This document shows positions 11,466-23,349 of a stretch of 64,000 bases of DNA, piece by piece (position 1 is the first letter of the stretch; every line of letters starts with the position of its first letter). The notes below the pieces were generated by a model that saw only the letters and a list, made by a program, of their open reading frames with translations, ran no database searches and was not told where the DNA came from. The stretch lies in the NCBI RefSeq assembly GCF_958450345.1, contig NC_088781.1:43325357-43389356 (forward strand). The letters are read 5' to 3'. The position numbers and the translations under genes are program-made. Origin of the DNA: Calliphora vicina (lineage: Eukaryota; Arthropoda; Insecta; Diptera; Calliphoridae).

Positions 11466-11569
11466 CGGATCGTTTCGTAATGTGCTTGATTATTTTGAGC
11501 GTGATATCTTTCCGTTACAAAGAATATTCTATATGGCTCTCTTTCGAGTCGAATATTTATCATTCTGGA

Positions 11570-11960
11570 TAGAAAGTTGACCGTGGACTTGACCTTTATA
11601 CCAGCAGAACTTAAATCTTCCAACATCAATATCAATCAGAGTCGAATACTTTGCTATCATTCCGGATAGTAAGTTGAGTATTAAACTGAATGTCATGGAA
11701 GAGGTGAAGAAGGCGACATACTCTCTTTACTTCACCAAGAGGGGCACCGGATCATATATATGGGAATATCCTTTAGTGACCAGATCTGGATAAAAGTACT
11801 TATCTGGGAATTCTAATACATAAATAGAGAATGGAAATGACATATGTTAATAGTGCTTTCCGAACTATTCTTTAAACGTCTGCCATTGGATTTTATATAG
11901 AACAAGGCGAAATTTATTCTATACTCCTGTTAAAGGGCTATTGAAAAGAGATGATTCCAA
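11570..11960 (+). pseudogene. R1/jockey-like LINE remnant, second copy
   Basis: The translation PDSKLSIKLNVMEEVKKATY, then SLYFTKRGTGS and downstream LSGNSN, parallels the remnant at 3410-3780 (MDSKLSIKLN...EKKAS). It is a degenerate piece of LINE ORF2 beyond the RT core. There is no open frame and no catalytic motif. Confidence 0.55.
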
Positions 11961-12479
11961 TGATCTTTCACAGGCTCAAAACTGCAATTGTTCTTGGACT
12001 ACTCTGTATGTGTTACTAGTTATCTATGAATTATTCATAAAACTACTGCCACAGGATTCCTCACCATATCCACCATATGACAACGAACTCGGCAATTTGT
12101 CTACGAAGTACCTCGCAATATAGTGAAATACCTACAGTCATTGTGGCAGACATCCTCTTCGACAAAACTGATATTTGGAAAAATTATATTGATCTTAGAA
12201 GAAGGAAAATTAACTTTTACACAGATACTAAAAATCTTGGACGGTCGGATAGATTATGCGGTAAATTTCAGAGATCTCTATCTCTCTTTATGTGAAGGTG
12301 ACTTCCGAATTACTGTACAATGTTCAAGGATAGATTCTTCAGATTAAGGAAGTTAACTGAAGCACCAGTATCCCATATTGAGCACCAGTATCCCATAAAG
12401 ACTAATTGGGAACTGGGGTCATTGCAAAATTCACAATACAGAAGGTCCACCAATGCCTCCTCTGTATTGATGTACGAAC

Positions 12480-13080
12480 GTCTCTATAGTGTGTGTATTT
12501 TGGATAATACTCCTGAGATCTCAATATCAATATATTGTAAAGACTTCCGGGTTATTGTGGTGTTTTTGAGGTACAGATTTTGGCGAACAGGATAGTTTCG
12601 AACTGACAAGGATTGATTGTTGTCTCCACAACTGTTCGGATTAAATGTAATCCTCAAACTAAAATCGTTCCTGAAGACGAAAGCTGACGTTCATCTCTAG
12701 AACTGACAAAAATATTGATTGTTGCCTCCACAAGTGTTCGGATTAAATGTAATCCTCAAAACTGCCATCGAAATTCCAGCACTAAAATCGTTCCTGAAAT
12801 TGAAGGCTGAGGTTCATCTCTAGAAAACATAGATTCTTCAGATTAAGGTTCTGGAATAATACTCTTAAGATCTTAATATCAATATATTATAAAGACTTCC
12901 GGGTTGTAGTGGTGTTTTTTAGACACACATGGGGAATAAGAAAGCTTCGAACTGGCAAGTATTGATTGTAGTCTCCACAACTATTCGGATTAAATTTAAT
13001 CCTCTAAACTGCAGACTAATGAAGAGCAGTGAAATCGTTCCTGAAGACGAAAGCTGACGTTCATCTCTAGAAAACATAAG
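12480..13080 (+). repeat. Degenerate tandem repeat block
   Basis: ATTGATTGTTGTCTCCACAA plus CTGTTCGGATTAAATGTAAT recurs at about 12612, 12716 and 12963. GTTCATCTCTAG recurs at about 12690, 12810 and 13062. A longer segment (AATATCAATATATTGTAAAG with ACTTCCGGGTT) recurs at about 12520 and 12868, about 348 bp apart. The units are diverged and overlap as repeats within repeats. No coding content. Confidence 0.7.
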
Positions 13081-14560
13081 TTCATCAGTTAAACATCTGA
13101 ATAATTTGGTACCTAAGGTTAAATTCTAGAAGGTCATCAATATTTCCCATGTATTGATGTACGAACATATACTTACAGTGCGGATAGCATCCCGAAATGC
13201 TGGAGAAATGATATTGCTAAAATTCTTCAATTATTCTAGTTGCACGATCGTGTGGACCCCAGGACTCGTCTTGTCTGGTTTATTGAAGGGTTCCCTTCTG
13301 ACAGTAGACAGTGGATGTGGTTTGAAACTCAAAGCGAGAGGACGATTGTTGGTTAAATGGCAGATGTTTGTGCTATTGACAAATTTCGGACAACCAAATA
13401 TATTGTACTATGTGCTGTTGTCGAAACAGAGCCATTAATTAATATCGAAATGTATTGGGGAGGTTGTGTTCATGGTATGATGATGGTTTGACTCTTGGTC
13501 GAGGTCAATTGTGTGTGACAACACATACGTTGCCTTCCTTGAAGTCCGACTGGATTACAAGACCGGACGCTAAATTCAGCAAGGTGCTTGTACATTAATC
13601 CTTACAGTCATTGTACGAAGAGTTGTCAATTGTGTGTTACTGAAAAGTCACACATGCCGCTGATAGATTCATTGTCTCTACCCAGTGTTAAGAGCACCGA
13701 GAGGTTAGGCCGTAAAGGTAGGTACTCTCGTTCATCTTATCACCATTCGGGGATTGAATGTTGTCTCCACAATTGTCTTAACACACTAAAGGATTAAGGA
13801 AGTTTCAGAGTGTCTTATGCATAAGAGGCGAGAATGATTATTTAGACAGTCGAACAGCCGTTGCGACCCTGAAAACTTCATTCCTGGCGACGAAAACAGC
13901 TTTTGAATATTGTTAATATTGTTTTTCACGTTATGGCAATATTACTTGGGACAGGAGGTACCTCTAAACGAAGCCGTTATTTTGAAGTGATGCTTGTCAA
14001 AATTAAGGAAGTTGTGGACTGGGATTGAATGTCATCTCTACCATAACAGTGAAACGAATCGTTTGAGGAAATTGAATATGTTGTTCCATTCAAGTTGTTC
14101 CACAGCTATCGCGAACGATTTTTTGGACAGTTTAACTACCGTTGCGGCCTGAAAATGCTCATTCTTGAGCAATACATAGACTGAGCAGTTTAACATAGGT
14201 AATATTTTGGTTTCGGACCTCAGGCATATACAAAGATAGTATGACTATGTACGAACTTATGGATTTGGATGTAGTTCTGAATAGTTGGGATGGATCAGCA
14301 GAAACGGTTCTAGGATAGTTGATGTTGTGCACTCATTATCTTCAATGACTATTAGACATTCTCTATGAGGGGCGGCATGCACAGAAACTGTTTATTGAAT
14401 AAAATTTCGAGGAGGAGAACTTTGTACTGTTTTTACCGCCACTTCCAGTTGGACATCAAACTCGGATTAGTTTTATTGTTCTATGGGGCCTCTGCTTGAT
14501 CACTGAGCCAATACATCTAAGAATGCTGGATTTGCTATTGGAGTTGGTACTTTTTTGGAA
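13081..14560. other. Anonymous sequence with fading copies of the 12.5-kb repeat
   Basis: Short echoes of the upstream repeat appear (GGGATTGAATGTTGTCTCCA near 13751; GGGATTGAATGTCATCTCTA near 14023; paired GCC/ACCCTGAAAA...CATTC stretches near 13870 and 14148). No gene motif was recognised in any frame. Confidence 0.45.
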
Positions 14561-15940
14561 CAAGGAAACATTATTTAATGTATGAACTATTTAGCTAAGA
14601 TAAATATTTATTCAAAGATGAATTGTTTTTAGCATAACTTCAAAAAATCCTAAGTAATGCTAACATATCCTGAACAAATAACCTTACATCACAATTGTCG
14701 TCTTAATTGGACATTTTTTGGATTTCCAAAATAAGCAAAAGTACTGCTGCTGCTGTCTTTAACACTCAACTATTAAATAACATTTAGAACTATAAAAGCA
14801 ATTTGTTGTGCCATTCGATTTTTCGTTTGTTTTTTGGTTTTAAATTTAGGTCAGACAAATTGGACACTGGCTTTTAACTTGAATGCATAACTAGCAATGT
14901 ACTAAACTATACTATACAACATAGAACATATATGTAGAAACAAGTAAGTACTCGTTAGACTCGTACAATATTTAAGTGCTGCATAAATCCCTTTAGAGTA
15001 GTTAGAGAATTGTAAAACGTACATATTTTACTGCATACGTATGTTTGTATTGTATATAGAGAGTAGTTCGTTAACTAAAACAGATGTTTTAAATTTAAAA
15101 CAAATTTTAAAGTTATGGCTACAACTAGCAAACTCTAAGTTAAGTAAAACAATTTGTTTTCTATTTAAATTTGTAACGTTTTTTGTTGGTTTAATAATAA
15201 TTGCTTTTGTTTAAACTAAATCTTAAAATCTTTCTTAGCACAGTTTTAGGTCTTGTGTTTTTCCTTCAGCTCTCTAACCATTATAAGTGGTTATGGTTTG
15301 CTTTTTCGCTAGTTTTCCTTCTTTTTTTTGGCTGCTGCCTGCAAACTGTTATCAAAATCTGATTTCTTTGCCATAAAAAGTCTTATTTTAAGATGCCAAG
15401 AAGTCATTTCTTTTTGAAATTTTCTCCTCGGTTTTTTACTCCCTGTCATTTTTCAAACACTTTAAACTTGTGCACTAAAAATTTAAGACAAAACGAACAA
15501 CATAGCAAATAAATAAAATCTGCACAAGCAGGGGAAAAAAACTTCACTATTGTTTTTATACCTCGTAACCAAAAAAAGACACAAAGTATATCTTTATAAG
15601 ATAATCTTTGCATCTTTTCTGTTACTTTACTTTAGTTTTTTTTTTGTTGCTTCTACTTCGCTTTCTGGAGTTTGTTACACATAATGTGGTTACAAATAAA
15701 CTTCGAAAGGTATATCTATGTATGTTTACATCTTCTTTTTTTTTACAGTTCGTTTTTCATCTTGTATATGGTGCATGGAATTTTCCTCACATTTTTTTTG
15801 GTTCTTCATCTACTCGTATTTATTGTGTGTTACTGATGCTCTTTTATAACTTCGGTTATGCATAGAGTTTTTTGTTGTAGGGAGGTACACGGAGAAAAGG
15901 GATCTTGGCTTAAAATACACAATTACAGAACAACGAATCA
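14561..15940. other. AT-rich unique-looking sequence with T-runs
   Basis: Poly-T and TTG-rich simple sequence and ATGTATG-type tracts are present. No open frame shows a recognisable domain; a hydrophobic 85-codon frame at 15608-15865 is T-rich by composition. Confidence 0.5.
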
Positions 15941-15949
15941 ATTTATATA

Positions 15950-16920
15950 TATGTATAAGTTCCCGTCGTTCCTACATGGAGCATAGGTCCTCAATAAAAT
16001 GTTTGAACATCTCTCTATTTTGTGCTAATGCCTTCACTTCTCCTTAACTCCTGCCACTGCTATTTACTTTGGCTTCCATCTGCCTTCTCCATGTTAGCAT
16101 GAGCTTGACGTCCTTGCGTATTCCAGTCTATGGCAGTTCTAGCGACCCAACTCCATTTTCATCACCTTATTTCAATCGATAGGATTTGTTGGCTTGTCTC
16201 TTCCCACAGCGAATGATTAGATATGGTTGTCGGCCAGAATACACGTAGGATCTTGTATGTCTGAAATTTGATTTTTGCACCGAATCATTATATTCCCACT
16301 CCTACAAGAAGGGTCTCAATAAATTGTTTGAACATCTCTCTATTTTGAGCTAATCCCTCCATTTCTCCTTAACTCTTGCCACTGCCATTTACTTCGGCTT
16401 CAGTCTGCCTTCTCCATATTAGTATGAGCTTGGCGTCCCTGCGGGTTCCAGTATATGGCAGTTTATTTCAATCGATAGGATTTGTTGGCTTGTCTCTTCC
16501 CACAGCGAATGATTAGATATGGTTGTCGGCCACGTAGGATCTTGTATGTCTGAAATGATACTTGAACGCATCATTTTTGCACCGAATCATTATATATCTA
16601 TAAGTTCCTGTCATTCCTACAAGCAGCATAGGTCCTCAATAAAATGTTTGAATATCTCCCTATTTTGTGCTAATGCCTTCACTTCTCCCCAACTCTTGCC
16701 ATTGATATTTACTTTGGCCTCAATCTGCCTTCTCCATATATGAGCTAAGCGTCCTCTTCTGTTGTTCTCTTGCGGGTTTCAGTCTATGGCAGTTCTAGTG
16801 ATGTCTAAAGGTATGACCGATCCAACGCCATCATCGTGTCCTTATTTCAATCGATAGGATTTGTTGGCTTGTCTCTTCCCAGAGCGTATGATTAGATATG
16901 GTTGTCGGCCAGAATACACG
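15950..16920 (-). repeat. Tandem composite array: LINE 3' tail joined to a mariner piece, ~3 units
   Basis: Three head-to-tail units begin near 15957, 16308 and 16608. Each has CTCAATAAAATGTTTGAACA-like sequence, CTTCACTTCTCC, CTGCCTTCTCCAT and CTTATTTCAATCGATAGGAT, and ends in GGTTGTCGGCC. At two junctions the LINE part is followed by plus-strand mariner transposase sequence (CTTGTATGTCTGAAATGA...TTTTTGCACCGAATCATTAT, matching the CMSEMMLERYK...HRIIT region). The right-most unit runs into the longer LINE remnant. Unequal exchange of a chimeric LINE-mariner unit is inferred. Confidence 0.8.
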
Positions 16921-17530
16921 TAGGATCCTGCGAAGACAGCGGTTCACGAATACTTGCAATTTTCGTATATCACGAGTGGCAGCGTTCCAAGTTTCGCAGC
17001 CGTACAGAAGAGTAGATTTTACATTGGCATTGAAGATTGCAATTTTCGTACGCAAAGATGAAGAGGGTGATCTCCAAATAGGTTTTAGGCGGACAAATGT
17101 CTTCTGCAAGCGATTCTTGATCCTCATCCAATCCCCCGTACGTAGATATATCCCAGGATAGCAGAATTTACTGACATCTACTATTTCGCTTGCACCAATT
17201 GCAAATAAATTCCGGGAGATTTTTACGTAAAGCTTTTGTCTTCATGACATTTATTTTCAAATCTGCTGATTCCACTGCCAGAATTACACTTCACAAGTTC
17301 TCCGCGAGATCTGAGTAGCTGTGAGCAAGTAGACAAATATAGTCTGAACAATCCCCACAATATCCCCCTGCGCTATTCCAAGGATAGTGTTCAGAAATAT
17401 ATTAAATAGAAGTGGTTACAGGACACATCCCTGTAAGACACCTATCCCAACTCTCAAAGTTTCACTCAGCAATTTGTCACGGTTTATCCTACAAGAGGCA
17501 TTAGGTATGAGCTTTGTATAAGGCGTATAA
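16831..17530 (-). pseudogene. RTE-like LINE remnant: end of RT plus C-terminal domain
   Basis: On the minus strand, from 17530 down, SETLRVGIGVLQGCVL gives the RT G-x-x-QGC-x-LSP type motif, followed by LLFNIFLNTILG. There is then a degenerate YADD region, then KFCYPGIYL (usual FxYLGS). An open frame of 98 codons at 16831-17127 reads RLQKTFVRLKPIWRS, RTKIAIFNANVKSTLLYGCE and VNRCLRRILRVFWPTTISNH. The layout is that of RTE-type LINE ORF2 C-termini. Its downstream end is repeated in the tandem array. Confidence 0.78.
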
Positions 17531-17665
17531 GTTTGGTCATTACTTGCAATGATAAATGGATGCATTACTATAATCCCAAGCGTAAGAGATCGTATCAGAA
17601 CGGAGTATCCGAAATTGGCTTGATTCGTTCTTGACATCAAAAGATGAGCAGTTCTTTTGGCATGT
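17530..17665 (+). mobile_element. Short internally deleted mariner fragment
   Basis: Plus-strand translation gives TCNDKWMHYYNPKRKRSY (normally CDEKWIHYDNPKRKKSY in mariner), joined directly to GVSEIGLIRS and QKMSSSF, which in the other local mariners is the EQSIRYWLDSFLASKDEQFF region in shifted frame. About 400 bp between these blocks are missing. It lies between the LINE and gypsy remnants. Confidence 0.7.
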
Positions 17666-18345
17666 AATCTGTATGTGGTTGATGCATTTTCAAAATTTGT
17701 TTGGCTTTATCCAACGAAAACCACTTGCACTAAGGAAGTTGATGATCGTCTACGGAAACAGGCTGCGACATTTGGTAATTCAATAAGGGTAAATACGGAT
17801 AAAGGTACAGCGTTGACGTCGAAATATGTTTAAGGAATACTGCGAGAAGGAACCACGGGAAAATGTGCAGGCGGAGAGAATACATAGAATTATTGTACCA
17901 ATGTTGACAAAGATATGCATCGAGTGCCCTCAGATCGAGTACAACAAGTTATGAACGACACGACATCCTGAAGTACTGGAAACACCTCCTTTAGGATATT
18001 AACCGGATTGGTATATGAGAACTAAGGAGAACCCTGACATCCGTGCTGCCTTACACGATTTAGCTATTACTGATTTGGAGGAAGAGCGTGATGGTTTGTG
18101 GAAGGAATCTCGTGATAATATTCGAAGGATACAGCAGGAGAATAAGCGAAAATTCGATGGGACACGTATTATTGAGAGGCAATAAAACTCACCCAGTTCG
18201 GTTCAGGTTTGAAGCTCAAGTCAAAATTCTTGGGGCCATATAGGATCGTCATGGTCGCTACCAGGTAGAGAAAGTGGGTGAATTTGAAGGCTCTGGTAAG
18301 TGTACCATGTACGGTGGAGTACATGAAGCCGTGGAATTATATATT
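17665..18345 (+). pseudogene. Ty3/gypsy-type integrase remnant
   Basis: The translation starts NLYVVDAFSKFVWLYPTKTT and continues KQAATFGNSIRVNTDKGTAL, the integrase core around its first two catalytic aspartates (D of VDAFSKF and D of NTDKGTA). In a shifted frame come ERIHRIIVPMLTKI and later NPDIRAALHDLAITDLEEER, NIRRIQQENKRKFD, and a C-terminal FGSGLKLKSKFLGPYRI...VEYMKPWNY. Stops and frameshifts are frequent. No LTRs were identified at either side. Confidence 0.82.
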
Positions 18346-18419
18346 CTGAGAACGCTAAACCATTTGAAGGTTTTACTATACCCTGACTTGGAATGGCTTT
18401 TGTGTATTACAAGAATTTA

Positions 18420-19340
18420 AAATTGTCTTAAACCTTTTTTCTTGCCATTAATTTCTGTCAGTGCATTTAAGTACTAGTACTCATACTCGTACCGTATACG
18501 GTACGTTGACTGGATGGATGCATCTCATATACTGCTGGGGTTTATGTTTATGTGTGTTTGCGTGTGTACATCTGTGTATTTGTTCCATTAAGTTTGTTTA
18601 TTTAAGTTCTTCTTTTTTTCTCTCTTGAAAAACATTTCTAGCGATTTTTCTAACAATTTTTTTGGTTAAAGTCTTTTTTGTTGTAGTTGTTGTTGTTGTG
18701 TCTAACTAGACTAAATGGGGACACGTTGTGGTTTTTGCGTTAACTAACAATGGTTACGTACAATACAACAACAACAGCAACAACAATAATACTCGTACAT
18801 TATGAATGTATGAATGTGTTAGAGTATCTTAAAAATTTTAGAAAATTCATAGAACAACAATATGAAAAGATGAAACAATACAAAACAAATAGAAAATACA
18901 TTGCAAAAGATGAAAAACCATAAAAAGCCCTCTGTCTCTATGACTCCTCTTTAAATGGATGTACAATGTACATATATGTATGTTGGTTGGGGTATTTAGT
19001 TGGAATGGGCTGGATGTGTACCAGTGCTTACACTTGGCTTTTTTCTCTTGTTGCTGTTTTGGGTTTTTTGTTTTGCGGTTTTAAGAAAACATCATCATCA
19101 TCATCATTAAAATCATCAGCAGCAGTGAGTAGTAGACTTTTTGAAACACGTGATAGATAATAAAAACTAAATAAATAAAAGCAAACTACATGAGTAATGA
19201 AACACTGCACAATGGTTAAACCAAATTGGTTGTAATTGAATAAACGAAAAAGACAAAGCCTTATGACTACTCATTACATACTACTAAGCAAAATCAGTTT
19301 ATTTCAATTTGAAATAATGTTTGCTATTTATTAAGATATC
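18420..19340. other. Simple-sequence-rich anonymous DNA
   Basis: CAACAACAGCAACAACAA-type repeats lie near 18760-18790, ATCATCATC near 19091-19108, and TGTGTGTTTGCGTGTG near 18549-18563. No coding motif. Typical of fly introns or intergenic DNA. Confidence 0.5.
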
Positions 19341-19539
19341 CTCTCTTTACGATTGATCAAAATGTTGAATAATGGTATAGGTACTACGGTCACACTGTAC
19401 CTGGAGCAACAAGACTGGAAAGTCAATTTGACACTTGCGATTCCACGTGACATATGCACCATGGCTTAATACTTTTTTCGTCATGATGAACTGGTTTCCT
19501 GATCATCTAATGGCCAAATAAATTTCTCTCAACTCTGCT

Positions 19540-20580
19540 ATTGCACAATATTGATTACTGTACTATCAAACCTTTGTTTGACAGAGAATTTACCTTTTTT
19601 ATCGCGACTAGAAAAAATGTGATCGGAAAATTCCCTCCTGATCCTCCGTTGAATCACTTACAGCTCAAAGACAAGGGAGAATTTGGGAGGATATTTTCAG
19701 ACTTCTGAACCAATGTAGTGCTTTTGTAAGCGGAAATTACTGCCATTAAGATGGGCGTCAATTGATTACTGATTTATCGGATATACAAGGTTGATGTTCG
19801 AATCAATACTGATAGCCAGACTGTTCAGAAATATAAAAAAGAGTCTATACGACGTCCAACTTGATCGGTGAATTTGTAATGAAATGGCGAAACATTCCAT
19901 ACATGGTCCGGATGCTGTACTGGGTACTCACATTGTGAACACTCTGGAAACTAAAGGAAATTAATCAATTTTTCGGTGTGCTATTTCCATGATGTAAGCT
20001 TATGGTTCTGACGAGTCTGACTAATGTATGCTGCACTCGTTTGGTTACTTGCTCTTTCGAAAGTTATCCATCGTAAATCGTTTGAGAGAACCTTATGAAC
20101 TTCATCAATCTTTTCGCTATGTAGAACCGATTGTCTGCAGTTTGTATATCCAATTGATTTACTCTTAACTCTGCCATTGGAATCAAAGTTATGGGCGCAT
20201 GGAAGCTGGAGGAAATCCCGGACAATATTGATTACTGCACTCCCAAACCTTTCTGCGACAGAGTATTTTCCGTGTAAATTAAGACTTGACAATACGTGAT
20301 TTTTATTTACTCATGGTTAAATGACGAAGGATAAGGGGACCAATGTAGTGTTTTGCACACTGATTAAGAGGGCCGAATACACCGAATATATTCAAATCAT
20401 TACTGATGCCCGAAAATCGTTACACAGGGGTTTATACGATATCGAAATTGGTCCTGGAATGACGAACATCTCCTAACAAGATGGCGAAACACTCTACATT
20501 TGGACTCTACTCTATACCTAGGTTTACCTAGTAATCACATCTAACAACAAGCATAACTTCGCTCTTAATAGCGGATATGG
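19540..20580 (+). repeat. Diverged ~680-bp tandem duplication
   Basis: ATATTGATTACTGTACTATC..AAACCTTTGTTTGACAGAG near 19548 recurs at about 20226. ACCAATGTAGTG near 19710 recurs at about 20340. ATGGCGAAACA.TC.ACAT near 19883 recurs at about 20481. The spacing is about 600-680 bp. No coding content was recognised. Confidence 0.6.
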
Positions 20581-20739
20581 ATCGATTTGTTAGGGTCCTG
20601 GTTCAATGGTGTAATCGTATGGTTCTGACGAGACTCTACGACTATGTAAAAACGAGATAGTTCATACGGACTACTTGAAGGAAGAATAAGGATATATGGC
20701 CTGAACATAATTGTTGTCGATAGATTGCTCTAACGAACA

Positions 20740-20874
20740 TTTGGGTGCCCCGATAGACTAGACGATAGTGTGCTGTACTATCAATCCAGGGGTTCGATTC
20801 CTGCCAGAGACTCTGGGTGTTTCTGCAGACAAGCAAAACGCTTCGCAGTTTGTGTTCGTTTTTCATAAAAAAAA
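20740..20874 (+). repeat. Candidate tRNA-derived SINE with A-tail
   Basis: A Pol III B-box consensus GGTTCGATTCC occurs at about 20790. It lies in a T-arm-like hairpin (CAGGG, loop GTTCGAT, TCCTG) preceded by an anticodon-arm-like hairpin (ATAGT, loop GTGCTGT, ACTAT). There is an A-box-like TAGACTAGACGATAG upstream. The 5' bases do not pair with the acceptor-position bases, so it is not a functional tRNA. It ends in an A9 run at about 20866-20874. Confidence 0.5.
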
Positions 20875-20879
20875 ATTCC

Positions 20880-21927
20880 GCAGTCTCAGCTGTGCAATCT
20901 AGTAGCGTTTAACACTTTTCATTGTTTCTTCGTACTTCACGTCAAATTTACCATTTCACGACTGTTGTAGAAGTAGTCATAAAGCGATCCTAGCGGATCT
21001 GAAATTCTAGAAGTTAAGTTGCTTTTTTTTCACTACTTTACGAATCTGTCGGAGATGGACGTAGGAAGGATAAATGCTTTCATTCGTGGAATTGTATGGT
21101 TTGTAACATTTCCTTTCAGATACCACAACGCGACCGATAATAAAGTACCCATAAATTTCACTATGTGATATTACAGCCTATTAAATCTAACGAAAATTCT
21201 TCGAAATAATTATTATAATAATGTATAATAACTTTATTATATAAAGGCAAGTTTCCAAAGTTCCTTTACTGCAACAATTAAATTTATACGTTCCACATAC
21301 TTCGTATCAGACTGTGTGCAGAAGAAAGATTTGGTTCTTTTTCTTACATTTGATGACCAAAGATGTTTAGATATCCAACAATTGTACATTTTACACCAAA
21401 TCATCTTTCTTTACTTACAAACAATCAATTAGTCTCATCTTTAGTCGATTCTTTTCATGCACTTGGTAAATTTATTAGAATGTATCCAATTTAAATAACT
21501 TTGGAGCCACATAAATCATCAACAAATATTAAGGAACACAATTAATCTTCGAGCCAGATCAAGATATTGTGTTTTCTTGAATAAATAAATAATGTCACCA
21601 GTTGAAGGTGCTATTAAAATTCATAATAAGAAAGGTATAGTCCTTCCTCTGTCCCAATATTAACTTGTCTGCAATCCTTGAGAAAGTGACATGTCTTCCA
21701 GAACCTTCGAATAGATCTCATAGAGTCAGTAATTCTGAGACTATGTCTTAGTGACCTTCCACTGTATCAATAAAGTTAAATAGTTAAGATTCGGATTACG
21801 ACCTCTGTACATCTAATGTAAATCGTATGGTTTAGGGCATATTTAACTAGCATTAAATCGAATGCTTTCGGAGCGATATTTGGAGTCTGATTTTATATGC
21901 AAGTAGAATTTGAATCCGTTTGAATAA
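20880..21927. other. Anonymous AT-rich sequence
   Basis: No recognisable coding or structural element. Short ATTATTATAATAATG palindromic runs occur near 21210-21240. Confidence 0.45.
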
Positions 21928-21935
21928 CTATTGTC

Positions 21936-23341
21936 TAGGGTATTTGAATTATTCGATGTTTCTCTTGTTCGAATAAAACGAATAATTCGAATAAGAGACT
22001 TTAACTTGTTGGAATAATTCGTCCACACATTTAAAATTAATCGAATTATTCGAATAATTTAATTTTTTTTTTAAAGTAAAGACTGTGAAGTATTGACAAT
22101 TCAAGTATTGATAATGTTAAAAAACATTCGAAAACAAAGTCCATCATTAAATTTTCATCATTTCATTCTGATCAGATTAACTCCCAAACAATCTACAAAA
22201 TAATTGACAAGCTAACTCTTTAGTTACCGTTTTGGAGCTATGCATAGCTTTAAAAAATTTGAACTAGTTGGCCATGATCTTGAATTGAAATACAATATAA
22301 ACGTATTAATAACTTTGTTATGTCGTTCATGAATTCGGATTTTAAATTGAGTAACAATTCTTTAGTAAATTAATTATTCTCTATTTCTAAATTATTTATA
22401 TCAAATTGTATTATACCCTCAATCTCTATCAACGTTGCCGAATCTTTGCTTAATAAAGTGGTATTGGGGAATTACATAATAACGGGAATCTGTCAATAGT
22501 TTGATATCCTTGTCAGTGTACGTGGCTAATTTGAAATCAGGCATTTGACGCATTTACAAATACGCAAAAAGTTTATTACCATGTTAGACAATAATGTTCA
22601 ACGATCTTCAAAATCATGTATAAGACGAACTCCACACTTTTCTTGCAACAAAACGTTAGTTTGCAATATTTGTGTTTATCATTCGATTTATTAAATATTT
22701 TGCAACACTTACGTACGGGGTTAATAACATCACTTATATCATCACTTACATATATTTTAAGATCGTGGCCTTCATCTATTTCAATGTAATCATTATAAAT
22801 GTCATCCTCAATATCACTTTCGACGACTGTTTCAAAATCACATTCTCCATGACATTCAACTCCACTTTAATCTAAATTAATATTTTGATTATTAATTGCG
22901 ATTCTTCTAATATTTCGCCTAAATATTTTATTCCGTACCTTTTATTTTCATTGGTTTAAGTCCTAAGTTAAACATTTTGAAAGATTTGTTTTTAGAATTG
23001 TAACTTCTTGCAGTAATATTTATATATTTATAGAAGGAGCTATCGGAACACTCATCTACAGTGATCGAAATTCCCTTTGTCTTTAGTTATATGTCGAATT
23101 TCAGAAACAATACAATTTTTCTGATTATTACTTCTTTAAAATTGAAATTATGATAAATTTTAAGCAATTTAATAAATTTAAATATATATGTATGAACATT
23201 TATTAGTTTTATTCGAATATTCTACATAAAATTGTTCGAATTATTCGTTATTCGAAAATGGCCATTTTTAAATTGTTCGAATAATTATTCGTAAGAAATT
23301 ATTCGATGAATCGAACGATCATTAGTCGAATGAATACCCTA
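21936..23341 (-). mobile_element. Decayed hAT element with 8-bp target duplication
   Basis: It begins TAGGGTATTTGAATTATTCG at 21936. It ends at 23341 so that the reverse complement reads TAGGGTATTCATTCGACTAA. CTATTGTC is duplicated at 21928-21935 and 23342-23349. Subterminal zones at both ends are packed with TTCGAATAATTCG motifs, as is common in hAT elements. The 1,406-bp interior retains minus-strand transposase remains. Too short and broken to be autonomous. Confidence 0.88.
22540..22885 (-). pseudogene. hAT transposase remnant
   Basis: Minus-strand translation shows an acidic stretch (VVESDIEDDIYNDYIEIDEG), then DDISDVINPVRKCCKIFNKS and KHKYCKLTFCCKKSVEFVLY. This resembles the hAT core block usually read as I-R-K-V-x-K-x-F-x-K-S-P, then LQKYV, then DCKTRWNS, with the tryptophan-containing segment lost. 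The position inside a TIR and 8-bp-duplication element supports the assignment; the protein match alone is weak. Confidence 0.6.
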
Positions 23342-23349
23342 CTATTGTC

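Noticed and set aside
12480..13080. Possible CRISPR-like regularly spaced repeats
   Set aside because: Repeat lengths and spacings are irregular and units diverged, in an insect nuclear context; a degenerate tandem repeat explains it.
20740..20815. A functional tRNA gene
   Set aside because: Anticodon- and T-arm-like hairpins exist but the acceptor stem does not pair and the variable loop is too short for tRNA-Ser.
22672..22875. 67-codon isoleucine/phenylalanine-rich frame inside the hAT element
   Set aside because: Antisense shadow of the minus-strand hAT transposase remnant.
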